Below are positions 48,320-57,154 of a stretch of DNA of 64,000 bases, one piece after another. The stretch comes from Psychrobacillus sp. OK032. GTDB lineage: Bacteria > Bacillota > Bacilli > Bacillales_A > Planococcaceae. The position numbers were made by a program, and so were the translations under genes. Numbering within the stretch: the first letter of the stretch is position 1; each line of letters opens with the position of its first letter. Where the stretch lies: assembly GCF_900111345.1 (NCBI RefSeq), contig NZ_FOGY01000008.1, forward strand, positions 124,001-188,000. The letters are read 5' to 3'. The notes below the pieces were generated by a model, which ran no database searches, was not told the origin of the DNA, and was given only the letters and a program-made list of their open reading frames with translations.

Positions 48320-49528
48320 ATGGTAAACAAACAAATGGTTATTGAATCCACAAACTTTGAAGATTTATTAGGCAAAGCTGAGGCAATGATACCAAATCTT
48401 CGAGAACGAATCAATGAAGTAGAAAGTCTAAGAAGTATTCCCCAGACTACTATTAATGAATTAACAGAAGCTGGTCTTTTAAAATTACTTACACCTGAAA
48501 AATATGGAGGTTATCAACTAAATTTCCGACAGTATCTTGATATCGTTTCACAGATTGGTAAGGGTTGTGGTTCAACTGCCTGGGTGGTTGCTTTAATAAA
48601 CGTTGCAAAATGGGTTGTTTCTGTAAATTTCACAGAAGAAGTTCATGATGTAGTTTTTAAAGATGATGCAATTGCCAACGTTTGTGGTGTATTCGAACCA
48701 AGAAAATGTGATGTAGAGAAAGTTGAGGGTGGATATCTTATTAAAGAAGGGATGTGGGGCTTTGCTTCTGGTTCCAATCATTCAGATTACTTCTTTTTAG
48801 GTTTCCCGCAGGTCAATGAAAATGGGGAAGTTGAAGGTCTCGGTGCTGCACTAATTCCTCGTAAGGATGTAAATATCTTAGACGACTGGCATACTATGAG
48901 CATGCGAGGGACAGGAAGTAATAGCCTCACAGTAAAAAATTTATTTGTTCCGGAAAAATGGACAACATCTATATCGAAAGCTGTTGTTGGGGAATACCCA
49001 TCAGTACATTTACAAGATCAAGCATTGTATAAATCAGCTTTCGTTCCAGTAGCTGCACTAGTTCTACTAGCTCCGGGAATCGGGTTAAGTGCAGCAGCAA
49101 AAGAGATCTTCTTAGAAAAACTACCGAACAGAAGAATTCAATATACATTCCATAACAAACAGGCAGAAGCAGCAATTACGCATTTACAATTAGCAGAGGC
49201 TGTAATGAAAATGGAAACAGCTAGTCTATTAGCATATCGTTGCGCAGATGAAATTGATAAATGGGCAGCTTCTGGAGAATATATGGACTTTAATGGTCGT
49301 GTACAAGCCCGTGTGGACTGTAGTTACGCTAATAGATTGAACTGCGAAGCAGTAGATCTTATTTTTTCGCTTGCCGGTGGAAGTGCGATTTCAGAGTCAA
49401 ACCTACTTTCTAAAATTATGAAAGATTCTAAAACGCCTCCACAACATGGCTTAATTGTACCAACAACAGGTCTTGAGTTATTTGGAAGAATTTTAGCAGA
49501 ACAAGAACCTAACACACACTTAATTTAA
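48320..49528 (+). CDS. Flavin-dependent hydroxylase, HsaA/HpaB-like (acyl-CoA dehydrogenase fold)
   Basis: Group D flavin monooxygenase of 402 residues. The acyl-CoA dehydrogenase fold is seen in GLLKLLTPEKYGGYQLNFRQ, GKGCGSTAWV, GFASGSNHSDYFFLG and DDWHTMSMRGTGSNSLTV. It lacks the catalytic Glu of true dehydrogenases. Such enzymes (HsaA, 4-hydroxyphenylacetate 3-hydroxylase C2) use reduced flavin from a separate reductase, which is the next gene. Likely adds an ortho hydroxyl to a phenol. AAAGGAGGATTTTT precedes the ATG. Confidence 0.88.
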   Translation: MVNKQMVIESTNFEDLLGKAEAMIPNLRERINEVESLRSIPQTTINELTEAGLLKLLTPEKYGGYQLNFRQYLDIVSQIGKGCGSTAWVVALINVAKWVVSVNFTEEVHDVVFKDDAIANVCGVFEPRKCDVEKVEGGYLIKEGMWGFASGSNHSDYFFLGFPQVNENGEVEGLGAALIPRKDVNILDDWHTMSMRGTGSNSLTVKNLFVPEKWTTSISKAVVGEYPSVHLQDQALYKSAFVPVAALVLLAPGIGLSAAAKEIFLEKLPNRRIQYTFHNKQAEAAITHLQLAEAVMKMETASLLAYRCADEIDKWAASGEYMDFNGRVQARVDCSYANRLNCEAVDLIFSLAGGSAISESNLLSKIMKDSKTPPQHGLIVPTTGLELFGRILAEQEPNTHLI

Positions 49529-49603
49529 AATTTTGTTTAGTTCAAAAGCGTTTAAACAGTGTGATTACATTAAAATTAGTAACAATTGAAGGAGGAGCAC
49601 CCT

Positions 49604-50116
49604 ATGAATGGAATTTTAGATAAACAAGAATTATTCAAAGAAGCACTTGGAAATTATCCTACTGGAGTAACAATTGTCACAACAACTGATGAAAATAATA
49701 CCCCCCTTGGTTTGACAGTTAATTCATTTGCTTCTGTTTCCTTAGACCCGTTACTTGTCTTATGGTCAATTGATCATAAAGTTTCTAGTATAGATGCATT
49801 TAAAAATAGTGGTAAATTTGCAATTCATATTTTGAGTGGAAACCAATCTGAATTATGTAAAACTTTTGCTAGTAAAAACGTTGATCGGTTTGCTAGCTGT
49901 AATTGGTCATACTCATCATTAGAACTACCAGTAATAGAAGGAGCTTTTGCAGTATTAGAATGCGAAACATATAAAACAATCGAAGCTGGGGATCATACAA
50001 TATTAATTGGTAAAGTTCAAAATATTCAAGTGAATAAAGAACTTAATCCTATGTTATATCATCGAAGACATTTTGGAGAAATTCCAGCGGAGTTTTATCC
50101 CAGAATAAAGAGTTAA
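49604..50116 (+). CDS. Flavin reductase (HpaC/HsaB-like)
   Basis: One hundred and seventy residues of the flavin reductase-like split barrel. GNYPTGVTIVTTTDENN, LTVNSFASVSLDPLLVLWSI and DHTILIGKV are family signatures. Supplies reduced flavin to the hydroxylase upstream. The start ATG of MNGILDKQ has AAGGAGGAG upstream. The 75-base gap to the hydroxylase and common strand make one transcript likely. Confidence 0.92.
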   Translation: MNGILDKQELFKEALGNYPTGVTIVTTTDENNTPLGLTVNSFASVSLDPLLVLWSIDHKVSSIDAFKNSGKFAIHILSGNQSELCKTFASKNVDRFASCNWSYSSLELPVIEGAFAVLECETYKTIEAGDHTILIGKVQNIQVNKELNPMLYHRRHFGEIPAEFYPRIKS

Positions 50117-50293
50117 AAAAGGATAACTGAAGCTAATCTAACCAATTATACACTTTATATAATTGGAAACATTATCTTTTGAATTTGGTGATCAAAGTAT
50201 TTGCTACATCCTTTACTTAGAAAAACTGTTAGAGTAGGCTATTTGTCCAGAAGATCGGTAAAGGCTTCTATAATTACACAACTTAAATATAAT

Positions 50294-50336
50294 AAAAAGG
50301 CTTTAGTTTAAGTATCTACTAACTAAAGCCTTTTTA
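50294..50336. terminator. Bidirectional terminator between flavin reductase and GntP genes
   Basis: AAAAAGGCTTTAGTT / AACTAAAGCCTTTTT, perfect 15-bp stem and 12-base loop, between convergent genes. Confidence 0.88.
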
Positions 50337-50412
50337 AATTTATTGTAGCGCTTGCTAACGAAGGATTAATAATTATTATCTATTAAGAGAATAATTGAGT
50401 AATCATTAAATA

Positions 50413-51735
50413 TTATCCAATAAACGTACTTAATGCCATTACACCAAGTAATCCATATATCGCTAGAAGAGTAAACATTACACAAACCATTTTAACCGTT
50501 TGTCCAATAGTTAAGTTAAGATACTCTTTAGTGAACCAGAAAGATACGTCACTTGGTGGAGCCCAAGCTATAGAAGCACTTCCGATTGCTAATACCATTA
50601 ATTCTGGACTTGCACCAGTTGCTGAAAGAATTGGAAGCATAATTCCTGCAGTTGTTAAAACAGTTACTGTAGCAGATCCAACCGCTAAACGAATAATAGC
50701 CGCAATAATCCATGCTAAAATATATGGTGAGATATTCCAATCACTTGTAAAATTCGCAATGTAATCGGCCATTCCACTATCAAGGATAACTTGTTTAAAT
50801 GCACCTCCCCCACCAATAATGAAGATGATTCCACCCATCGATACTAATGCTGTTTCTACGATTTTCATTAGTTGAGATATGCTCTTTCTTTTTTTGTGCA
50901 ATCCGAATACATAAAATGCTATGAAAACGGCTATAAGTAGAGCTATATCAGCATTTCCAATAAAAGTAAGAGTCTTATATACCATAGAAGTTTCAGGTAA
51001 TGTAAATTCTGTAATAACTCCTATTAAAATAAATATTACTGGAGATAAAGTAACCAATATGCTTGTATAAAAAGATGGAACATCATCCATATTAAATTCT
51101 TGTTTGGATACTAAATGGTCTGGAATCTCGATATCCCAATTTTTATAGAACCTAGAAAATAAAGGTCCAAAAAGTATAGTTGCTGGAACCGCTAAAATTA
51201 GCCCATAAGCTAATACAAGACCTAAATTTGCTTCTAAAACTCCCGAAATTGCTGTAGGCCCTGGATGAGGTGGTAAAAAACAGTGTGTAATAGATGTTGC
51301 TGCTAAAAACGGAATCCCTAATTTTAACAGCTTAACTTTTGCTTCAACAGCAACAGTATATACTATTGGGATTAATAGCATGAAGGCAACTTCCCAGAAT
51401 AAAATTACACCTAAAACAAAGGATGCCAAGCATATTGCCCAATCTACCCTTTTTTCTCCAAACATATATATCAAAGTCCTAGCTATTCTGTTAGCTCCAC
51501 CCCCTTCAGAGATGATTTTCCCAAAAATAGCACCTAAGCCGATAATAACAGCTAAATGTCCTAAAGTACCACCCAGACCAGACTCAATTGACTTGACAAT
51601 TGTTAGAGGCTCCATCCCTTGAAAAAGACCTACAAATATGGAAGAAATTATTAATGATAGAAATGCATTTAGTTTGAATGCAATAATTAAAACAAATAAT
51701 AAAACGATTCCCAATGCCAAAATAATTAGCGGCAT
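50413..51735 (-). CDS. GntP family permease
   Basis: Four hundred and forty residues and about twelve helices. GLGGTLGHLAVIIGLGAIFGK and FLPPHPGPTAISG are GntP family signatures. Relatives carry gluconate, but some bacillus members take up 3-hydroxybutyrate and sit beside its catabolic genes. The gene has its own sigma-54 promoter that copies the one before the BKACE gene, so it probably imports that pathway's substrate. TGGGGGATTTGT precedes the ATG. Confidence 0.88.
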   Translation of the reverse strand: MPLIILALGIVLLFVLIIAFKLNAFLSLIISSIFVGLFQGMEPLTIVKSIESGLGGTLGHLAVIIGLGAIFGKIISEGGGANRIARTLIYMFGEKRVDWAICLASFVLGVILFWEVAFMLLIPIVYTVAVEAKVKLLKLGIPFLAATSITHCFLPPHPGPTAISGVLEANLGLVLAYGLILAVPATILFGPLFSRFYKNWDIEIPDHLVSKQEFNMDDVPSFYTSILVTLSPVIFILIGVITEFTLPETSMVYKTLTFIGNADIALLIAVFIAFYVFGLHKKRKSISQLMKIVETALVSMGGIIFIIGGGGAFKQVILDSGMADYIANFTSDWNISPYILAWIIAAIIRLAVGSATVTVLTTAGIMLPILSATGASPELMVLAIGSASIAWAPPSDVSFWFTKEYLNLTIGQTVKMVCVMFTLLAIYGLLGVMALSTFIG

Positions 51736-51929
51736 ACAAATCCCCCACTTCTAAGTGTAATATTAAATTCTATAAAACTTTTATCAAAATCCTAACAAGT
51801 AATTTTAATAGTGAGGTATCATCATCCTTTCTCCTCTCTTTTCCGGAACCAATGCCCGCATATCCGATAATGCTAGGCTTGATGAATTACTTTCAAATAA
51901 TAAATTTATGAAAGCTTTCAATATCTTTA

Positions 51930-51947
51930 ATGCAAGTATCATGCCAA
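51930..51947 (-). promoter_or_regulatory. Sigma-54 promoter of the GntP permease gene
   Basis: The minus strand reads TTGGCATGATACTTGCAT. Against TGGCACG-N4-TTGCW only one position differs (T for C). GG and GC are 10 bases apart as required. The start codon is about 195 bases downstream. Confidence 0.85.
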
Positions 51948-52056
51948 TTGAATTTAATTAGTTATCTGACTAATCGAGAGTATTAGTATGTTGTATGATA
52001 ATATGTCATGCTACATTAACTTAATATTTTAAATCATTATTGACTTATTCAATAAG

Positions 52057-52079
52057 AATTGATTTACTCCAAATCAATT
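52057..52079 (-). promoter_or_regulatory. Upstream activator site, inverted repeat (GntP copy)
   Basis: AATTGATTT-actcc-AAATCAATT, a perfect 9-bp inverted repeat about 120 bases upstream of the -24 element. The identical arms recur before the BKACE operon. Position and symmetry suit an enhancer for the PAS-AAA+ activator; binding is inferred. Confidence 0.65.
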
Positions 52080-52124
52080 TTGACTTGAAATTTCTAGGAC
52101 ATTACAAAGGGTCTTGAAACTAAT

Positions 52125-52160
52125 AAAAAAACCTGACTGCTTTAACAATCAGGTTTCAAT
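52125..52160 (-). terminator. Terminator after the 3-hydroxyacyl-CoA dehydrogenase family gene
   Basis: AAACCTGA / TCAGGTTT stem with A-run on the left, ending 4 bases before the stop codon. The loop is 12 bases. Confidence 0.65.
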
Positions 52161-52163
52161 TTA

Positions 52164-53129
52164 TTATAATTTTTTATGAAGTTTTAACAATCCTATAAGC
52201 ATATCATCTCTGTATTGTCGTAGACTTTCGCGATTATTACCAAGTTCAACAGGACGATTCTTTAATTCCTCATTAACTCCCTGTTGTATGAAATCACTGA
52301 AGCCTTCAGGGTATTCTTTGAAATCTGCCATATCTTTCAACCAAAGGTTAATAGAAGGTCCCATATGGTCAAAAGTTTCCTTAATTCCGCCTTCGCCGCC
52401 GCCAAGATCGAATATCAGTGCCGGTCCCATTATACCCCAACGAATACCAGGTCCGAAAGTAGTTGCTTTATCTACATCTTCGACGGTACAAACGCCATTC
52501 ATTACTAAATTGGCTGCTTCTCTGAACAATCCTTGCTGCAATCTGTTTGCTATGAAACCTAAAGCTTCTTTTTGAAGAACAACTGGTTCTTTGCCAACTG
52601 CTAAATAGAATGCCTTCGCTTTTTGTACAAATTCTTCAGCAGTTTTTTCACCCTTCGTAATTTCTACAAGAGGGATTAAGTGGGGCGGGTTATAGGGATG
52701 TCCACCTACGCAGCGCTCAGGATGTTGTGCAAATTTTGCTATTTCTGTTATCAGCAATCCGGATGTGCTGCTTGAATAAATAGTATCAGCAGGAGCATAT
52801 TTTTCTATTTGGGCCAGGATGTTTCGTTTAATATCATAATTTTCAGGACCGCTCTCCTGGATGAATTGAACATCTTTAACAGTTTCCTCTATTGATGTGA
52901 AGTAAGATATTCTATCTGTTATTTCTGAAATCTCTTCATATTTAATTACTTCATTTTTAGCAAGGTATTCTAGACTCTCATTAATTCTTTTTTTAGCTAG
53001 TTCAAACAATTCCTCCTTCACGTCATAAACATTTACAGGGTATCCCTTTAATGCAAAATTTACAGCCCAGCTGGAACCTATTACACCGGTTCCTACACAA
53101 GCGACTTTTAACACTTTGTTTTCTTCCAT
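52164..53129 (-). CDS. 3-hydroxyacyl-CoA dehydrogenase family enzyme (carnitine dehydrogenase-like)
   Basis: Three hundred and twenty-one residues. The Rossmann motif is ACVGTGVIGSSWAVNFALKG; the active-site region has SSSTSGLLI and the catalytic His in GGHPYNPPHLIPLVEI. Single-domain members without CoA partners include L-carnitine 3-dehydrogenase and gulonate dehydrogenase, which oxidise free 3-hydroxy acids. The upstream BKACE would then cleave the 3-keto product. AGGAGGAAGAAGT precedes the ATG. Confidence 0.88.
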   Translation of the reverse strand: MEENKVLKVACVGTGVIGSSWAVNFALKGYPVNVYDVKEELFELAKKRINESLEYLAKNEVIKYEEISEITDRISYFTSIEETVKDVQFIQESGPENYDIKRNILAQIEKYAPADTIYSSSTSGLLITEIAKFAQHPERCVGGHPYNPPHLIPLVEITKGEKTAEEFVQKAKAFYLAVGKEPVVLQKEALGFIANRLQQGLFREAANLVMNGVCTVEDVDKATTFGPGIRWGIMGPALIFDLGGGEGGIKETFDHMGPSINLWLKDMADFKEYPEGFSDFIQQGVNEELKNRPVELGNNRESLRQYRDDMLIGLLKLHKKL

Positions 53130-53259
53130 ACTTCTTCCTCCTAATATTTGATATTCATAAATATTAATTTATTTTGCCTTCTGAAGTTATTGATAAATTT
53201 CTATTCATATCTGAAGGTTCTGCACCCCTAAGCAGCGGAGCGGTTGAAGTAATATCTAT

Positions 53260-54168
53260 TTACATTTTTATACCCAACATTCTTCTTGCCTCGTCTGGTG
53301 TTGCAGCTTCGTACCCCAAAGATTCGGCTATTCCTTTGATTTTTTGAACTGTTTCAGCATTAGATTTTGCCAGTTGTCCTTTTCCTAGATATAAATTATC
53401 TTCAAGACCAACCCTAACATTTCCTCCCAATATCATAGCAACAGTAGTCAATTCAAATTGAGCTTTCCCAGCTACTCCTACAGACCAAATAAAGTTATTT
53501 CCGAGTGCATTCTTAGTTGTATTAAGTAAGAAAACAAGATTTTCTACAGTAGCTGGAATCCCTCCTGCTATACCCATAACAAATTGAATATAGACCGGCC
53601 CCTTTATTATCCCCTTATTAACAAAAAATGATATATTATTAATCATCCCAACATCATATACTTCAAATTCTGGTTTTGTGTTATGCTCATTCATTGTTAG
53701 AATATATTCTTCTATCCCCTTAAAGGTGTTGGAGAAAATATTGTCATATGTCTTTTCAACATATGGAATTTCCCAATCATATTTTGGATTTTTTATTTTT
53801 TGCGCAATTCCAGAAACATTAAAGTTAAATGACCCAGCGTTGCATGAAGCAAGCTCTGGATGAAGCACTGGAATTGAAGCCAATCTTTCAGAAGTAGATG
53901 ACCCTAACTTTCCTCCTGTAGTTACACATAAAACAACATTTGATTCCTTTCTGATACCACTAACAATTTTACCAATAAGCTCCGGATCGTTAGTCGGTTC
54001 TCCTGTTTCAGGAATTCTAGCATGAATATGCAGAACTGCCCCACCAGCTTCTGCAGCTTCAACACCACTTCTAATTATTTCCTCAATTGTTATTGGTAGA
54101 TAAGGTGACATGCTAGGAATATGTATTGCACCAGTTAACGCACACGTTATTACTCTTTTATTCTTCAT
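53260..54168 (-). CDS. Beta-keto acid cleavage enzyme (BKACE, DUF849), paralogue 2
   Basis: Three hundred and two residues. Opens ITCALTGAIHIPSMSPYLPIT; zinc ligand motif VLHIHARIPETGEPT, ELASCNAGSFNF, NVRVGLEDNLYL. Cleaves a free 3-keto acid with acetyl-CoA, as known for dehydrocarnitine. ATG of MKNKRVIT has GAAGGAG upstream. First gene of the sigma-54 operon, 131 bases before the dehydrogenase gene. Confidence 0.9.
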   Translation of the reverse strand: MKNKRVITCALTGAIHIPSMSPYLPITIEEIIRSGVEAAEAGGAVLHIHARIPETGEPTNDPELIGKIVSGIRKESNVVLCVTTGGKLGSSTSERLASIPVLHPELASCNAGSFNFNVSGIAQKIKNPKYDWEIPYVEKTYDNIFSNTFKGIEEYILTMNEHNTKPEFEVYDVGMINNISFFVNKGIIKGPVYIQFVMGIAGGIPATVENLVFLLNTTKNALGNNFIWSVGVAGKAQFELTTVAMILGGNVRVGLEDNLYLGKGQLAKSNAETVQKIKGIAESLGYEAATPDEARRMLGIKM

Positions 54169-54216
54169 ATAATTCTCCTTCAAATAATAAATTTATGAAA
54201 GTCTTCAATATCTTCA

Positions 54217-54234
54217 ATGCAAGTATCATGCCAA
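54217..54234 (-). promoter_or_regulatory. Sigma-54 promoter of the BKACE operon
   Basis: TTGGCATGATACTTGCAT on the minus strand, the same 18 bases as before the GntP gene. The similarity extends about 60 bases around it. The start codon is about 50 bases downstream. Confidence 0.88.
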
Positions 54235-54455
54235 TTGAATTTAATAGGTTAACAAACATTAGATGCAGCTAAATAAGTCCTTTCATTAGTTTGTACTTAT
54301 AAATATTTCATTTTTGGAAATCTAGCTATTCACTAACCAGAAGAGTTCATCCAATCCAGTATTTCTAAAACCAAGAACTACTAAATTAACAACCTATAGT
54401 TCTTTAAATTAGGTCTTTCTGAATATTTTAAATCATCATTGACTCATTCTATAAG

Positions 54456-54478
54456 AATTGATTTACTATAAATCAATT
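54456..54478 (-). promoter_or_regulatory. Upstream activator site, inverted repeat (BKACE copy)
   Basis: AATTGATTT-actat-AAATCAATT, perfect 9-bp arms equal to the other copy, in a block (54,424-54,490) that matches 52,025-52,090. It lies about 230 bases from the -24 element and about 310 bases before the activator gene, so it could also control the activator. Confidence 0.65.
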
Positions 54479-54784
54479 CTGACTTATAATTATTTACATA
54501 CATATATTTCTTTTTTACTACTAATACTAGGGTATTTATATGTATTTATATTTGAGTTAAATAATAGGGAATTTTTTTGTAAATACAGGTACCTGTTTCT
54601 AGGCAGATCTTTTAAAAAGGACATGCGGGAGTGAGTGTATCGCCTATTGCTCACAGCGTTTCAAAGAACGATATTATTATGAAGTTAGTTTTTTTACTTC
54701 TATATTTTTATATTGACGTAAAGAGGATCTTCCGAGTGGGTACAGAAAAACAATTAAATAATTTAAGGTGAGGAGGTTATTTCG

Positions 54785-56227
54785 TTGAATGATGATAGTA
54801 TGTTCATACTGCATATTTTAAACAATAGTCAAAAAGGAATGTATATTGTAGATAATCAGAAAAATTATGTTTATTCAAATGATACATTCTTAAGAATGCT
54901 TGGAGTATCCAGAGAAGAATTAATCGGTCATTCTGTGTACGAATTTAGAGACAAAGGGAAATATGATACATGTGCATCTGACATCGTTTTCCAAGAAAAA
55001 AACTTCGTGTCCATATTTGGAAATATCGCAGTTAATAGTGATGGTGTTATTAGAAATGAACGACTTATGATTAATGCTATGCCAGTTTTTGACCAACATG
55101 ACAATATTGAATATGTGCATGTTGAGATTGAACTTGTTCGTGACATTAATTCAAGATTTCATGAAGCTACTGCTCGAAATCTAAATTTATCATTTGAATC
55201 TTCTTCTTTCAATACCGGGATAACAAAGCCTTATTCTCAGATGACTGGTACTTCGATTATTGCTAATTCATCTCTTATGAAGAAAGTTCTTTCCGCATCG
55301 ATACGTATCGCAAACGTTGATACTACTGTACTAATTTCAGGTGCTACAGGGACCGGAAAAGAAATTATTGCAGAGTATATTCATGAGAACAGCAACAGAA
55401 AAGAATATCCGATGATTGTAATAAATTGTGCATCAATACCTGAAAACTTACTTGAATCAACACTCTTTGGTTATGAGAAAGGTTCTTTTTCTGGTGCATT
55501 ACCTACAGGCAGAAGTGGATTAATTGAACAGGCGAATAGGGGAACTTTGTTTCTTGATGAAATCAATTCGCTCCCACTTGAATTACAAGGCAAAATATTA
55601 CGTGTTATAGAAACGAAAAAAATTCAACGTATTGGATCAAGTAAAGAGATACCTGTAGATTTTAGACTATTAACTGCAACAAATGAAAACCTCGAGCAGA
55701 AAGTATTAAACGGCACATTCCGCTCAGATTTATATTATAGAATTAATATTCTTCCAATTGACCTTCCAAGCTTAGCAGAACGAAAAGAAGATATAATTCC
55801 GCTTACCCAGCATTTCAATGAAATGTACTGCAAAAAATATAGTAGAAATCGCATGTTCAGTAGCGATGCTCTAAACAAGATGGTTCTCTACAATTGGCCT
55901 GGTAATATTCGAGAACTTCGAAATGCTATAGAGCGTGCTATAGTAATGACGGATCACGAATATATCGATTCAACAGACATTGATTCAATTATTGATAAGC
56001 AAAAAAATGAAGTCCAATCTACCCATTCTCAAGAACTCAATAATGAGTCCGATTATTTAGAATCTCTATTGGAAAATAACATTTCCTTACAGGAATATAT
56101 TGATGACTGTGAAAAGAATTATCTTTCTGTAGCATTAAATAAATACGGCAGTACATACAAAGCAGCTACAGCTCTTAGCACAAATCAATCCTTAATTATG
56201 AGACGAAAAAAACAGTATAACTTGTGA
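54785..56227 (+). CDS. Sigma-54-dependent activator with PAS domain
   Basis: Four hundred and eighty residues. PAS sensor domain (about 5-120), AAA+ domain with Walker A GATGTGKE (186-193), Walker B GTLFLDEI (253-260), sigma-54 contact loop GSFSGA (233-238) in place of the usual GAFTGA, and a C-terminal Fis-type helix-turn-helix. The TTG start has GAGGAGG 8 bases upstream. Divergent from the BKACE operon, whose two promoters are sigma-54 type. The PAS domain probably senses a pathway acid or related ligand. rpoN/sigL is not in the window. Confidence 0.93.
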   Translation: MNDDSMFILHILNNSQKGMYIVDNQKNYVYSNDTFLRMLGVSREELIGHSVYEFRDKGKYDTCASDIVFQEKNFVSIFGNIAVNSDGVIRNERLMINAMPVFDQHDNIEYVHVEIELVRDINSRFHEATARNLNLSFESSSFNTGITKPYSQMTGTSIIANSSLMKKVLSASIRIANVDTTVLISGATGTGKEIIAEYIHENSNRKEYPMIVINCASIPENLLESTLFGYEKGSFSGALPTGRSGLIEQANRGTLFLDEINSLPLELQGKILRVIETKKIQRIGSSKEIPVDFRLLTATNENLEQKVLNGTFRSDLYYRINILPIDLPSLAERKEDIIPLTQHFNEMYCKKYSRNRMFSSDALNKMVLYNWPGNIRELRNAIERAIVMTDHEYIDSTDIDSIIDKQKNEVQSTHSQELNNESDYLESLLENNISLQEYIDDCEKNYLSVALNKYGSTYKAATALSTNQSLIMRRKKQYNL

Positions 56228-56581
56228 TTATTCTACTTTCTACTAAGTTGTGACGATTTTTGGTGTATCAGTTTGGGCTATCCCGCAACCAAAACTAATA
56301 TGCCAATTCTCTCCTTGTTAATAGTTCACTCTCCCAAAGTGTACCTTTAGCATACTTATTAAGTCTTCTCTATTTAATGCCTTCGAACGAGATCTCCAAG
56401 TCTCTACCTTTACATTTTAATGGAAGCCGAAACTAATATTAAATATATTCAAAACTACCAGGGCATGGTAGCATAGTCCATATTTTTTACTTTCAGGTTG
56501 TCCAAAATGTGCCAACGAATAACTACCGCAATTAGGGTCTCTAATTTATACAATTGAAAAAGAACAAAGTAGATGATAGTT
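56228..56581. other. Intergenic region after the activator gene
   Basis: About 350 AT-rich bases. No terminator of usual strength and no supported gene was seen. Confidence 0.35.
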
Positions 56582-56783
56582 GTGTGTGGAAGATTTACAC
56601 TTTTTACAGATTTTGAATCACTGATAGACCGATTCGATATTGAATATTCTATGGAAGAGGACCTATTCATACCTAGCTATAATATCGCCCCTTCACAACA
56701 AGTAGTATCTATTATTAATGACGCGAATAAGAATCGGTTATGCACATTAAGATGGGGTTTAATACCGAGATGGGCAACCAGCC
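56582..56783 (+). pseudogene. SRAP (HMCES/YedK) gene, 5' part only
   Basis: GTG TGT GGA gives MCGRFTLFTDFESLIDRF, with the catalytic Cys2 of SRAP abasic-site shielding proteins, then PSYNIAPSQQVV and LRWGLIPRWA, all family motifs in order. After about 67 residues homology stops at an IS110 fragment and the Glu/His catalytic part is missing. The 3' half was not found in the window. Confidence 0.75.
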
Positions 56784-57154
56784 CTACCTTGTTTGGAAAT
56801 CTGATATGTGGAGGCTCGCTTTCCACCAGATTGTCTAATAATTGGATTGGTCCCGGCCATTTTGATCAGCTGTTCTGGGTGAGTAAATTTGGATAAATAA
56901 CCCATTTCAACTGTCAGTTCTGCCGCTGTAGTTACACCTACTCCTGGAATACTCAACAGAATTCCACCATCCGTTTGGAGAAGTATCTTTTCTATCTCGG
57001 CTTTCAAACGATCGATTTGGCTGCTTAATAACGCATATTCATTCAGCTTCAACTCTAAGAGAAGAATCTCCGCATGCAATAACGCTTTGGACTTAGAAAC
57101 CGATTGACTGGCAAAATCAATTAATCGCTCAATGTTTACGTCTCGTATTTTCAA
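56784..57154 (-). mobile_element. IS110 family transposase, C-terminal fragment
   Basis: Minus-strand protein contains ILLSIPGVGVTTAAELTVEM and KFTHPEQLIKMAGTNPIIRQ with SGGKRASTYQISKQG, the Transposase_20 domain of IS110. The N-terminal DEDD catalytic domain is absent and the last residues are read from the SRAP gene, so the element is truncated at both ends and inactive. Confidence 0.85.

Noticed and set aside
50340-50356. cre-like GTAGCGCTTGCTA near the GntP stop codon
   Set aside because: Only about 8 of 14 consensus positions match and it lies at the 3' end of the gene.
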